Shown: piece after piece, positions 18,187 through 27,700 of the stretch
How positions within the stretch are numbered: the stretch's first letter is position 1
Layout: each line of letters opens with the position of its first letter
Position numbers and translations under genes: made by a program
The notes under the pieces: generated by a model
What the model was told of the DNA's origin: nothing
What the model saw: only the letters and a program-made list of their open reading frames with translations
Databases searched by the model: none
Assembly: GCF_946221635.1 (NCBI RefSeq)
Contig: NZ_CAMIHB010000018.1
Span: forward strand, 10,348-74,347
DNA: 64,000 nt
Source of the DNA: an uncultured Rhodoferax sp.
GTDB taxonomy: Bacteria; Pseudomonadota; Gammaproteobacteria; Burkholderiales; Burkholderiaceae_C
Reading direction: 5' to 3'

Positions 18187-20292
18187 TTAGCGCGGGAAGG
18201 CAGCCAGGTTGCCTGCGTCCACGTTGAGGATGTTGCCGGTGGATTTGGCCGCGAGTTCGCTGGCCAGAAAGTAGGTCGCCTCGGCAATGTCTTCGGGGAA
18301 GACGCTGCGCTTGAGCATGGAGCGGTCGCGGTAGAAGGCTTCGAGTTCTTCCTCGCTCACCTTGTTGGCCGCGGCACGTTCCTGGCTCCAGCTACCCGTC
18401 CAGATTTTGCTGCCCCGGATGACCGCATCGGGGTTCACCACATTGCAGCGGATGCCCAGCGGCGCGCCTTCGAGCGCAAAGCTGCGCGAAAGCTGAATTT
18501 CCGCGGCCTTGGCGGCGCAGTAGGCCACGGCCTGGTTACTGGCCACCATGCCGTTCTTGCTGGCAATGAAGACCATGGAGCCGCCCACGGCCTGCGCCTT
18601 CATGAGGCGGAAGGCTTCGCGACCGACCAGGAAGTAGCCCGTAGCCAGAATGCTCTGGTTGCGGTTCCACAGCGCCAGCGTGGTGTCTTCTAGCGGCGAA
18701 GCGGAAGCGATGCCCGCGTTGGAGACCAAAATATCCACGCCGCCGTATTCCACGGTGGCCTTGGCGTAGGCCGCAATGACGGACTCTTCGCTCGTCACAT
18801 CGCAGACCACACCGCGCACCACGTCCTTGCCGTATTTCTTGGAGAGCTCGGCCACGGTGCTGCTGAGCGCCTCGGCGTCAATGTCCAGCAGCACGGCGCA
18901 CACGCCTTCCTGCAACTGGCGCTCCACAATCGCGCGACCAATGCCACCAGCACCACCGGTCACCAGGGTCACCTTGCCCACCAGGGGCTTGGCCCGGGGC
19001 TGCCGTTGCAGCTTGGCTTCTTCCAGCAGCCAGTACTCGATGTCAAAGGCTTCCTGCTCAGGCAGGCCCACATAGGTGTCGATGGCGTTCGCATCGCGCA
19101 TCACGTTGATGGCATTCACATAGAACTCACCGGCAATGCGGGCGGTGGCCTTGTCCTTGGCGATGGACACCATGCCGATGCGCGGCAGCAGGATGATGAC
19201 GGGGTTGGGGTCGCGCAGCGCCGGGCTGTTGGCGCGTTTGCAGCGCTCGTAGTAGGCGGTGTAGTCGGCGCGGTAGTCGGCCAGCTTGGCGGCGATGGCC
19301 TTGGACAGCTCGGCGCCATCGAGCTGGTAGACCGATTCGTCCAGGATCAGCGGCTTGATCTTGGTGCGCAGGAAATGGTCGGGACAGGAGGTGCCCAGGG
19401 CTGCCAGGCTTTCAAGCTGCTGGCTGTTGACGAACTCCATCACCACGGGCTGGCGGTCCACATGCAGGAGCTTGTGGCCGCTCTGCGAGGCCTGGCCGCG
19501 CAGCACGGGCAGCACGCGGGCCAGCACGGCGTCCTGATCGGCCGCTTCCAGCGACACCACCTTGGCACCGCCAAAGGGCACCGCCTTGCGGGCTTGCGTC
19601 TGCGCAGCCAGCCAGGTTTGCGCCTGCTCGATCACGGCCACCGTGTTCTCGTAGCAGCTACGGGCGTCATCACCCCAGGTGAACAGGCCGTGGCCACCGA
19701 GCACCAGGCCCTTGAGGCCGGGGTGGGCCGCCACATAGCGTTGCAGTTGCAGACCCAGCTCGTAGCCGGGGCGGCGCCAGGGTAACCAGCCGATCGTTCC
19801 CTGGAAGGCCTCTTGCGTGATGGCCTCGCTCTTGGCCATGGCGGCAATCGCGATGACGGAGTCCGGGTGCATGTGGTCCACATGCGCAAACGGCAGGTAG
19901 GCATGCAGGGGCGTGTCGATGCTGGCGGCGCGCGGGTTCAGGTTGAAGGTGCAGTGCGGCAGGTAGCCCACCATCTCGTCCTCATGCTCGGGGCCGCGGT
20001 AAATGCCTTGCAGCGCATTGAGCTTGTCCAGGTAGAGCGTGGAGAAGCCGTCGAGCTTCATGGAACCCACGTCACCGCCGGAGCCCTTGACCCACAGCAC
20101 CTGCACATCCTGGCCGGTCAGCGGGTCTTTCTGCGTGATCTTGGCCGAGGTGTTGCCACCGCCGTAGTTGGTGATGCGCAGATCGGAGCCCAGCAGATTG
20201 GAGCGGTAGAGCAGCAGGTTGGGCTGGTCCAGTGTGGCGGCATGGTCCTGGTTCCAGACAGGGAACGGGGCGGGAGCGGAGCGAGTGGTCAT
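18187..20292 (-). CDS. rhaD: Bifunctional rhamnulose-1-phosphate aldolase / L-lactaldehyde dehydrogenase
   Basis: A 701-aa fusion. The N-terminal class II aldolase/adducin domain (about 1-410) contains VLWVKGSGGDVGSMKLDGFS, the metal-binding FAHVDHMHPDSVIAIAAMA and VLGGHGLFTWGDD. The C-terminal short-chain dehydrogenase (about 435-701) has the cofactor loop VTGGAGGIGRAIVERQ, NAG in VSNAGIASASPLED and catalytic YCAAK. The enzyme would cleave L-rhamnulose-1-phosphate to DHAP and L-lactaldehyde, then oxidise lactaldehyde to L-lactate. It is the first gene of the rhamnose run and faces the divergent LysR gene. Confidence 0.95.
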   Translation of the reverse strand: MTTRSAPAPFPVWNQDHAATLDQPNLLLYRSNLLGSDLRITNYGGGNTSAKITQKDPLTGQDVQVLWVKGSGGDVGSMKLDGFSTLYLDKLNALQGIYRGPEHEDEMVGYLPHCTFNLNPRAASIDTPLHAYLPFAHVDHMHPDSVIAIAAMAKSEAITQEAFQGTIGWLPWRRPGYELGLQLQRYVAAHPGLKGLVLGGHGLFTWGDDARSCYENTVAVIEQAQTWLAAQTQARKAVPFGGAKVVSLEAADQDAVLARVLPVLRGQASQSGHKLLHVDRQPVVMEFVNSQQLESLAALGTSCPDHFLRTKIKPLILDESVYQLDGAELSKAIAAKLADYRADYTAYYERCKRANSPALRDPNPVIILLPRIGMVSIAKDKATARIAGEFYVNAINVMRDANAIDTYVGLPEQEAFDIEYWLLEEAKLQRQPRAKPLVGKVTLVTGGAGGIGRAIVERQLQEGVCAVLLDIDAEALSSTVAELSKKYGKDVVRGVVCDVTSEESVIAAYAKATVEYGGVDILVSNAGIASASPLEDTTLALWNRNQSILATGYFLVGREAFRLMKAQAVGGSMVFIASKNGMVASNQAVAYCAAKAAEIQLSRSFALEGAPLGIRCNVVNPDAVIRGSKIWTGSWSQERAAANKVSEEELEAFYRDRSMLKRSVFPEDIAEATYFLASELAAKSTGNILNVDAGNLAAFPR

Positions 20293-20372
20293 GTGCGATG
20301 CAGTTACGAAGAATTGCCGTGACTGTAGGCAGAGGCAGCTATAGGCACAACGCAGACTTTTTTATGAAATTC

Positions 20373-20387
20373 ATCAGAAATACTGAT
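20373..20387. promoter_or_regulatory. Candidate operator in the rhaD-lysR divergent region
   Basis: A perfect interrupted palindrome ATCAG-AAATA-CTGAT lies 86 bp upstream of rhaD and 94 bp upstream of the LysR start. Short dyad symmetry in a shared promoter region is typical for LysR-type regulators. The assignment is by position and symmetry only. Confidence 0.45.
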
Positions 20388-20480
20388 AGATCGCTAGAAT
20401 CCGCCCCATGTCCGGAACACGCCTGCGGCACGCCCGGGAGTTCGGAGTTGCTGCAGGCATATGCCCTAGGGAAAACACCG

Positions 20481-21509
20481 ATGAAACCACGTACATCCCC
20501 CTCTGCGCCAAGGCACAAAGTCCTAGGGAAATCCCGCAGTGCGTCGCTGCCCTCCAGTGAAGTACCTGGGAGCAAACGCGACCACCGGCTCAAGAACCTC
20601 ACGCTGCGCCAGCTGCGCCTGTTCGAGGCCGTGGCCACGCAGCTGAGCTACTCACGCGCGGCCGAGCAGATGAACGTGACGCAGCCCGCCGTGTCCATGC
20701 AGGTGCAACAACTGGAGGCCGAGCTGGGCCTGCAGCTATTGGTGAAGGCGGGCAAGAAGGTAAGCCTGAGCCAGGCAGGCGAGGAAATGCTGCGCCAGGC
20801 GCGGCGCATCCTCAACCAGGTGAGCATGGCCGAGGAAGCGCTGGGCGCTTTCCACGACACCGAGGGTGGCCGTGGCGGCCTGCTGCACCTGGGGGTGGTG
20901 TCCTCGGCGCACTACTTTGCGCCGGCGCTGCTCATGGCGTTTGCCGAACACTGGCCGGGTGTGAAATTCAAACTCACGGTGGATCGGCGCGAAACCATCC
21001 TCGCCATGCTGCAGGACCATCAGCTGGACGTGGCGATTGCGGGCTACCCGCCGTCCGAGGCCGATGTGGAGGCCGAGACCTTTGCGCAAAACCCCCACTG
21101 TATCGTCGCAGCTGCCGACCACCCACTGGCACGCAAGCGGCGCGTGCACTGGGATGCGCTGCGCGACGAGCCCTTTATCTTTCGCGAGCCGGGTTCAGCC
21201 ACACGGCAATTCTTTGACCACCTGCTGCAAGCCCAATCCCTGCCCGTGCGCGTGACCATGGAGTTGTCTGGCAACGAGACCATCAAGCAGGCCGTGATGG
21301 CCGGCATGGGGATCAGCTTTCTTTCGGCCCACACGTTCCAGGTGGAGATCGAGGCCGGCAAGCTCGCCGTGCTGCACATGGAAGACATGCCCAAGATGCT
21401 GGACTGGTGCCTGCTGCACCGGCGCGATTCCGCCCTGAGCGGCGTGAATGGCGCCTTCCGCACCTTTGTGCTGGAGCACGGTTCGCGCCTTGTTCAATGC
21501 CGCATGTAA
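20481..21509 (+). CDS. LysR family transcriptional regulator (CbbR-like)
   Basis: About 342 aa from the ATG at 20481, which follows an AGGGA box by 8 bases; in-frame ATGs further upstream lack such a box and one lies inside rhaD. A basic Pro/Ser-rich leader (1-38) precedes the helix-turn-helix LTLRQLRLFEAVATQ...YSRAAEQMNVTQPAVSMQ (about 43-75). The effector domain contains VDRRETILAMLQDHQLDVAI and SGNETIKQAVMAGMGISFL. The sequence leans towards CbbR/YeiE-like LysR proteins. It is divergent from rhaD, so a role in rhamnose control is plausible although characterised rhizobial loci use a DeoR-type RhaR. It ends in a strong terminator. Confidence 0.92.
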   Translation: MKPRTSPSAPRHKVLGKSRSASLPSSEVPGSKRDHRLKNLTLRQLRLFEAVATQLSYSRAAEQMNVTQPAVSMQVQQLEAELGLQLLVKAGKKVSLSQAGEEMLRQARRILNQVSMAEEALGAFHDTEGGRGGLLHLGVVSSAHYFAPALLMAFAEHWPGVKFKLTVDRRETILAMLQDHQLDVAIAGYPPSEADVEAETFAQNPHCIVAAADHPLARKRRVHWDALRDEPFIFREPGSATRQFFDHLLQAQSLPVRVTMELSGNETIKQAVMAGMGISFLSAHTFQVEIEAGKLAVLHMEDMPKMLDWCLLHRRDSALSGVNGAFRTFVLEHGSRLVQCRM

Positions 21510-21533
21510 AAAGGGGCCTAAAGGCCCCTTTTT
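21508..21533. terminator. Bidirectional intrinsic terminator
   Basis: AAAAAGGGGCC - TAAA - GGCCCCTTTTT is a perfect 11-bp stem with flanking A and T runs. It begins at the LysR stop codon and lies 24 bp beyond the convergent cheV stop, so it can end transcription from both sides. Confidence 0.93.
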
Positions 21534-21556
21534 ACGGATGCGTCGTTGTGGCGCAA

Positions 21557-22510
21557 TCAGCGCTGCAGTACATCACGGATGGTGGACGCCAACTCCTCTT
21601 CCACGAACTTGGCAATGTAGGCATCCGCCCCCACGGTCTTCACGTGGCTCTCGTTGGTCGCACCGGTGAGGGAGGAGTGGATGATGACAGGCACATGGTT
21701 GAAGCGGCCATCCTGCTTGATGTTGCGGGTCAGCGTGAAACCGTCCATCTCGGGCATTTCCAGATCGGTCAGCACCAGGGCCACCTTGTCCTTGATGGTC
21801 TTGCCTTCGGCCACCGCCGCGGCCTGCAGGGACTGCAGGCGCTCCCAGGCCTCCTTGCCGGTCTTGGCCATGAAGTAGGGCACGTCCATGGCCTTGAGGC
21901 CTTTCTCGATCATCATGCGGGCCACGGCCGAATCGTCAGCCGCGAGGATGATCTGGCCGGGGCTCAGGCGCATCTTGGGGATGCTCTTGCTTTCCTCGAA
22001 CTTGACTTCCTCGGGCATCACGTCGCGCAGGATCTGCTCCACGTCCAGCACCTGGGCCAGGCGGGTGTTCTCCGCAGCACCGTCCAGGCGCGCAATGCTG
22101 GTCACCAGACCGCCACCGCTGTTTTCGGCCGAGAGCACATGCTTCCATTCCAGGCGCACGATCTCGTTGACTTCTTCCACCGCAAAAGCCTGCGTGGTGC
22201 GCGCGAACTCGGTCACCAGCAGAATACCCAGGCCCTTGGTGGGCTTGCAACCCACCACCATGGGCAGGTTGATGACGGTGATCATCTGGCCGCGGATATT
22301 GGCCACGCCCATCACCTCGGGTGGCGAGTTCACCATGGCGGTGATTTCCGGCATCACCAGGATTTCGCGGACCTTGAAGACGTTGATGCCGAACAGCTCA
22401 CGCCGCTCGGGATTGTTGGCAGCCTCCCCCAGACGAAACAGAAGCAGCTCGAACATGCTGTTGGCCGCCAGATTGGTCCGCTCGTCGATCTCTTTCATTT
22501 CCTTACTCAT
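21557..22510 (-). CDS. cheV: Chemotaxis protein CheV (CheW-receiver fusion)
   Basis: A 317-aa scaffold linking chemoreceptors and CheA, with an N-terminal CheW domain (about 15-165; FGINVFKVREILVMPEIT and MGVANIRGQMITVINLPMV) and a C-terminal response-regulator receiver (about 185-312). The receiver retains the acidic pair in AADDSAVARM, the phospho-acceptor Asp in VALVLTDLEMPEMDG and the Lys in GADAYIAKF. The start follows an AAGGA box. No other chemotaxis genes are near, so it is an orphan CheV, possibly adapting receptors or a pilus chemosensory system. Confidence 0.95.
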   Translation of the reverse strand: MSKEMKEIDERTNLAANSMFELLLFRLGEAANNPERRELFGINVFKVREILVMPEITAMVNSPPEVMGVANIRGQMITVINLPMVVGCKPTKGLGILLVTEFARTTQAFAVEEVNEIVRLEWKHVLSAENSGGGLVTSIARLDGAAENTRLAQVLDVEQILRDVMPEEVKFEESKSIPKMRLSPGQIILAADDSAVARMMIEKGLKAMDVPYFMAKTGKEAWERLQSLQAAAVAEGKTIKDKVALVLTDLEMPEMDGFTLTRNIKQDGRFNHVPVIIHSSLTGATNESHVKTVGADAYIAKFVEEELASTIRDVLQR

Positions 22511-22571
22511 GGGGTCCGTCCTTGTTTGAAGGCTTCACGATGGCTGTGATGGCATGGTAACGCCATCCGAC

Positions 22572-23708
22572 CTATTTCGGCCAGATGGCCCACATCTGGA
22601 GCGGCTGGCGCAGGCGGCCGGCCAGATCCCCCGCTTCGCTGCCCCAGCCGGCAAAGTAGTCCGCCCGCACCGCACCGGTGATGGCGCTGCCGGTGTCCTG
22701 CGCCAGCACCAGTTTCTGCAGGTTGGTCTGCGGACCGGGAGACACCAGCCAGACCGGCGTGCCATAGGGAATGCTGCCGGGGTCCACCGCAATGGAACGC
22801 CCCGGCGTCAGCGCCACGCCTTGCGCACCGCGCGGGCCAAACGCCGACTCCAGCTCCGACAGGGTTTCCTCCTTGAAGAAGACCACGCGCGGATTGGCCC
22901 ACAGCAACTCCTGCTGGCGACCCGGATTCTGTGCCAGCCAGGCCTTGATGCCGGGCCAGGACGCATCCTTGACCAGGCCCTGGTCCAGCAGCCAGCGGCC
23001 CACGCTGCGGTAGGGCTGGTCATTGGTGCCGGCGTAGGCCAGGCGCACCCAGCGCTGGCTGCCGTCGGCCTGGGCCATGCGCACCCGCCCCGAGCCCTGG
23101 ATCTGTAGCACCAGCGCATCCACCGGGTCTGCCATATAGGCGATGACACGCCCGCGCAGGGCCGCCTGCGCCTCGGGCAGGGTGTCAATTTCCTGGCGGG
23201 TGTACCAGGGCTTGCGCTGCGCGAGGTTGGCGGGCGGGCCATACAGTGGCACCCCAAAGCCCGACGCAGGCACACGGCTGGCCTCGATCACGGGCTCGAA
23301 ATAACTGGTCAGCAAGCCAGAGGACTCCCCCGGTGCCGACTCGATGCGGTAGGGCTGCAGGCGTGCCTGCATCCAGGCCTGCTGTTCCTGGGCGCTGCCA
23401 ATGCTCAGGCGGCGGATCTCGGGGCACAGGGCCGCCCAGGGCGGCAGGGGCTTCTCGCAGCTCTTGAGCCAGGCATTCCAGGCTTCGAACAGGTTGTCTC
23501 CCCCCCACCCCGGCAGCTCGGACCAGGACACAGGCACCCAGGTGCCGCGGGTCTGGGCGAGGCTGCCCTCGACGGGTGCCTGTGGCGCCGGCCGCGCAGG
23601 GACGGCGGGTGCCGGGCTGTAGACGGGTGCGCGTGTGGGGGCCACGCCGCAGCCCGCCAGCATTCCTACAATCCACAGACTTGCCACTGCCCACCGACAC
23701 ATCCCCAT
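22572..23708 (-). CDS. mltA: Membrane-bound lytic murein transglycosylase A
   Basis: A lipoprotein of about 378 aa (376 if the ATG at 23702 is used). The lipobox is MLAGC near residue 18, then a Pro/Ala-rich linker, the MltA domain (YFEPVIEASRVPASGFGVPL; LQIQGSGRVRMAQADG) and the C-terminal 3D domain (GTPVWLV, VLAQDTGSAITGAVRADYF). The Asp of AQDTGSAI matches the catalytic aspartate of the family. It cleaves peptidoglycan with 1,6-anhydro ring formation at the outer membrane. Its start codon overlaps, on the opposite strand, the start of the 45-aa membrane gene at 23707. Confidence 0.93.
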   Translation of the reverse strand: MGMCRWAVASLWIVGMLAGCGVAPTRAPVYSPAPAVPARPAPQAPVEGSLAQTRGTWVPVSWSELPGWGGDNLFEAWNAWLKSCEKPLPPWAALCPEIRRLSIGSAQEQQAWMQARLQPYRIESAPGESSGLLTSYFEPVIEASRVPASGFGVPLYGPPANLAQRKPWYTRQEIDTLPEAQAALRGRVIAYMADPVDALVLQIQGSGRVRMAQADGSQRWVRLAYAGTNDQPYRSVGRWLLDQGLVKDASWPGIKAWLAQNPGRQQELLWANPRVVFFKEETLSELESAFGPRGAQGVALTPGRSIAVDPGSIPYGTPVWLVSPGPQTNLQKLVLAQDTGSAITGAVRADYFAGWGSEAGDLAGRLRQPLQMWAIWPK

Positions 23709-23844
23709 GACACTGCTCTTGCTGGAAGCCCTCGGGGCCGGATTGATCTTTGTTGCCATCATCTGGTGGACCATGTTTGCCGGCCGCAAGCGCGGCGAGC
23801 TACCGCCCCAGGCGCCGGAAGCGCCCCAGGACGACAAACCCTGA
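23707..23844 (+). CDS. Small single-pass membrane protein (45 aa)
   Basis: MTLLLLEALGAGLIFVAIIW starts a 45-residue protein with one strongly hydrophobic helix (about 2-22). A WWTMFAGRKRGE boundary with positive charges follows, then a short acidic/proline-rich tail ending PQDDKP. This is an inner-membrane topology with the tail in the cytoplasm. It has no recognised function. Translation is plausible because the hydrophobic helix and charged flank are well formed, but there is no strong ribosome-binding site. Divergent to mltA with overlapping start codons; repeat copy B begins right after its stop. Confidence 0.55.
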   Translation: MTLLLLEALGAGLIFVAIIWWTMFAGRKRGELPPQAPEAPQDDKP

Positions 23845-23911
23845 ATTTTGAACAATTTGGGGCTTCAGCCCCCGTCAATAGTGCGCAAGCAGCTACTGAT
23901 TTCATAGCACA

Positions 23912-23912
<1 letters not shown>
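23845..23912 (+). repeat. Dispersed ~60-bp repeat, copy B
   Basis: Intergenic copy containing TTCAGCCCCCGTCAATAG, TGCGCAAGCAGCTAC and ATTTCATAGCA. Terminal GCTA and TAGC form a short dyad at its right end. It fills nearly the whole gap between the 45-aa gene and the stop of the convergent amidohydrolase gene. Confidence 0.85.
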
Positions 23913-24730
<818 letters not shown>

Positions 24731-24741
24731 GGGAAAACTCC

Positions 24742-27700
24742 TTAAGGGCGACGTTCGACCTTGGTGACCTTGGGGTCCACCCAGGTGCCATCGATGGTGA
24801 ACTCCTGGGTGGCCGCATTGACCAAGGGGCCGCGCAGGATGAGCTGGGCCAGGAAGGTACTCAGGCCCACCACAGGGTTGACGATGCTGGCAATCACCGA
24901 GGCGCTGCCAGCGTTGATTTCAGGGACCACCACCACGCGCAGGTTCTGCGTTTCTTTCGCGATGTCGGCCTGGCCTTCCATCAGCACCGCAGCGTTCACG
25001 CCCTTCATCTGCAGATTGCTGGTCTTGGCAATGCCCTGCTCGATGGCGATGTCGCCGCGGAAGAAGTCAAACGCAAAGCCTTCGCTGAACACGTCACGGA
25101 AATCCAGCGTCAGGCGCCGGGGCAGGGACTGCAGGCTGAGCACCCCCAGCAGCTTGGCAATGCCGGGGTCGGCCTTGAGGAACTGGCCGGTCTCCACATT
25201 GACATTGAACTTGCCCGCCATGCTGGCGTAGTCCACCGACAGCGGAGCGCCCAGCCAGGCCACCTGGCCCTCGACCTTGCCCTTGCCCTTGCGCACCACA
25301 TTGGCCATGCCGAAGCGGGTCAGCAGATCGCCCGAGTCGTGGATATCGAGCGTGAAGTTGAGGACGGTGCGGCGGCGCTCCTTGGCTGTGCGGGCGGTAC
25401 TGGCCCCGCCCAGGGCCGCCCAGTTGCCGCTGGCCGTGAGCGAGGCCTCGGGGGTCTGGATGTTGAAACGGTTGAGCCGCCATTCACGCGCGCCGGTGGC
25501 TCCCAGGTTGACGGCCTCGATGTCAACCCGTCCCAGCTTCTTGCCGCGCAGCTCGAACTCCTCCACCTCCACATCCAGCGCCGGGATGCTGGTGGGCTGA
25601 TCATCGAGCAGGTTCTCTACATCCTGCGCCGCACTCTGCCCGATGGCCAGCCGCGCCAGCCGCGCATACAGCCGCCCGGCATTGGCGCCGGAGGGCTGGC
25701 GGTACTCCAGGTAGCCATTGAGTTCGGACGCATCGAGGTTGGCGCGCCAGATCAGGCCCTCGCGCCCGCCGCCGACGACCAGGTTGTGCAGCTTGCGCCC
25801 GCCAATGGTGAGCTCCCGGGTGCGCACCGCCAGCACCGTGGGCAGGTAGCCCATGGCCGGCGCATTGCTGCCCATGCCCAGACTGGGGGTGCCAGAGCTA
25901 TCCGCCGCCACCCGCTCCAGCACATCGCTCCAGGCATCGGCATCCAGCGTGCCCATGCTGACGTTGGCGACCACGCCTTCCTCGGGCAGGGGGGCCGACT
26001 CGTCATCCGCCAGCCCCAGGGCGATGGCACCCCGCAAGACCTTGGCCTGCGCGCCCGAAACATCCCGTACATAGACCGCAGAGGCCAGCCGCCCCAGCTC
26101 CAGACGCAGCTGTTCCTGCACGCGCGCCGCCGCGGTGCTGCCCGCCGTCCGCAGCATGCTGCTGTCAATGCGCAGGGGCAACGCCTGTTCGGCCGGTTTG
26201 GCAAACGGAGCGGGCAGGTTCATGGCCATGCCCACCAGGCTGGAGTTCAGCTGCCACTCCAACGCCCCGCCCCGCAGACCCAGCACCACGCTGTACGCGG
26301 TGGAACCACGCAGGTCGTCGGCCAGCTTGGCCAGCGGCCCCAGCTCCCTGGCCTGGCGCAGGCCGTCTGCGGTGGCGGTCCCCTGCACGCGCAGGCTGGC
26401 CGGCGCCCCCGAAGCGCCGCGTGCCGCAGCCGGGGTTTGCAGGTGCAAGCCCCCATCCATACGGACGTCCCCGCCCACGGCACGGGCCTGCACCGCCGCA
26501 ACGCTGAAACCCGACTCCGTGAAATTCACGGTGCCGCGCGCACGCTGCAGGCGCGGGGTATCGGCCGTGATCTGCAGGTCGTTGCCACCCAGCACGACGC
26601 TGCCGGCCACCGTGGCACGGTTCACGTCCGCAATCGGAAACGCCAGCTTGAGCTTGTAATCCGCCGGCCCGTTGGCGGTGGCGGTCGCCAGCACGTTGTC
26701 CAGCAAGCCGCCCAGCGGCGAGCGGTTCACCACCGCCAGCACGTCGGCCAGCGGCCCCTTGGCCTCGGCCGTGACCTGCAGCTGGGTACCGTCGTACAAA
26801 TGGGTCATCAAGCCTTCGGCCTTGCCGATCTGCACCCCCGTGCCCGCCACCAGACCGCGGTCCACCTTGGCCTGCAAGGTGGCGTGGTCGATCACCAGCT
26901 CGCCATAGAGCTGCTGCAGCGCCGGCCAGGGCAGGCTATCCTTGGGCAGCAAGTGGGCCGGGGCAAAGGCGAAGGTGGCGTTCTGCACGTTCGCCGAGAT
27001 GCGGAAATCCCCCTGGCGTGCATCCTCAAAGGGGAAACGCGCCAGATCCCCCTTGAGCTTGAACTTCACGCCCGAAGCCGTACCGGCGAGTACGGCTGCG
27101 CGCACATAGTCACGCACCTCCTTGTCCAGCTCCAGCGGCAGGTAGCGGTGCACGCGCGTACCCTCGGCGCGCGCCATGCTGCCCTGCAGATCCAGCACGC
27201 CGGGGCCATGCGGTGCCGACTGCCACTTGAACTGCAGCTCGCCCTGGGCATCGGCATTGGCAAACCGTACGTTGCTGCCCGACACCGTGAGCCCCTCGCC
27301 CGCACGCTGCCACTGCAGGTCGGCACGCAATTGCTCGAAGAACACCGGGCCGTCCTCCAGGATGCCGTGGGCATCGAACACGCCCCTGTCCAGCACCAGC
27401 TGGGCCTTGCCCCCGGCCTGGGTGAGGTCAAAGTCCGCGTTCAGCCCCTGCACACCGGGACGGACTTCCTTGCCCTCCGTCTGGGCCGGAACGGTCAGCT
27501 GGCTCACCCGGCCCTTGGCGGCATAGCTCTCGGGCTGTTCCAGCGGACCGCGCCACTCGCCCTTGAGTTGCTCCACCAGCCCGCGCACCGGAATGCGCTG
27601 CAGCGCCGCATGCGCCGCGTCGCCCAGCGGCAGCCGCGCGGCGATTTCGCCCATGGCGGCCAAGTCCAGCCGGTCCGCCACGATTTCTCCACGGGCCGGA

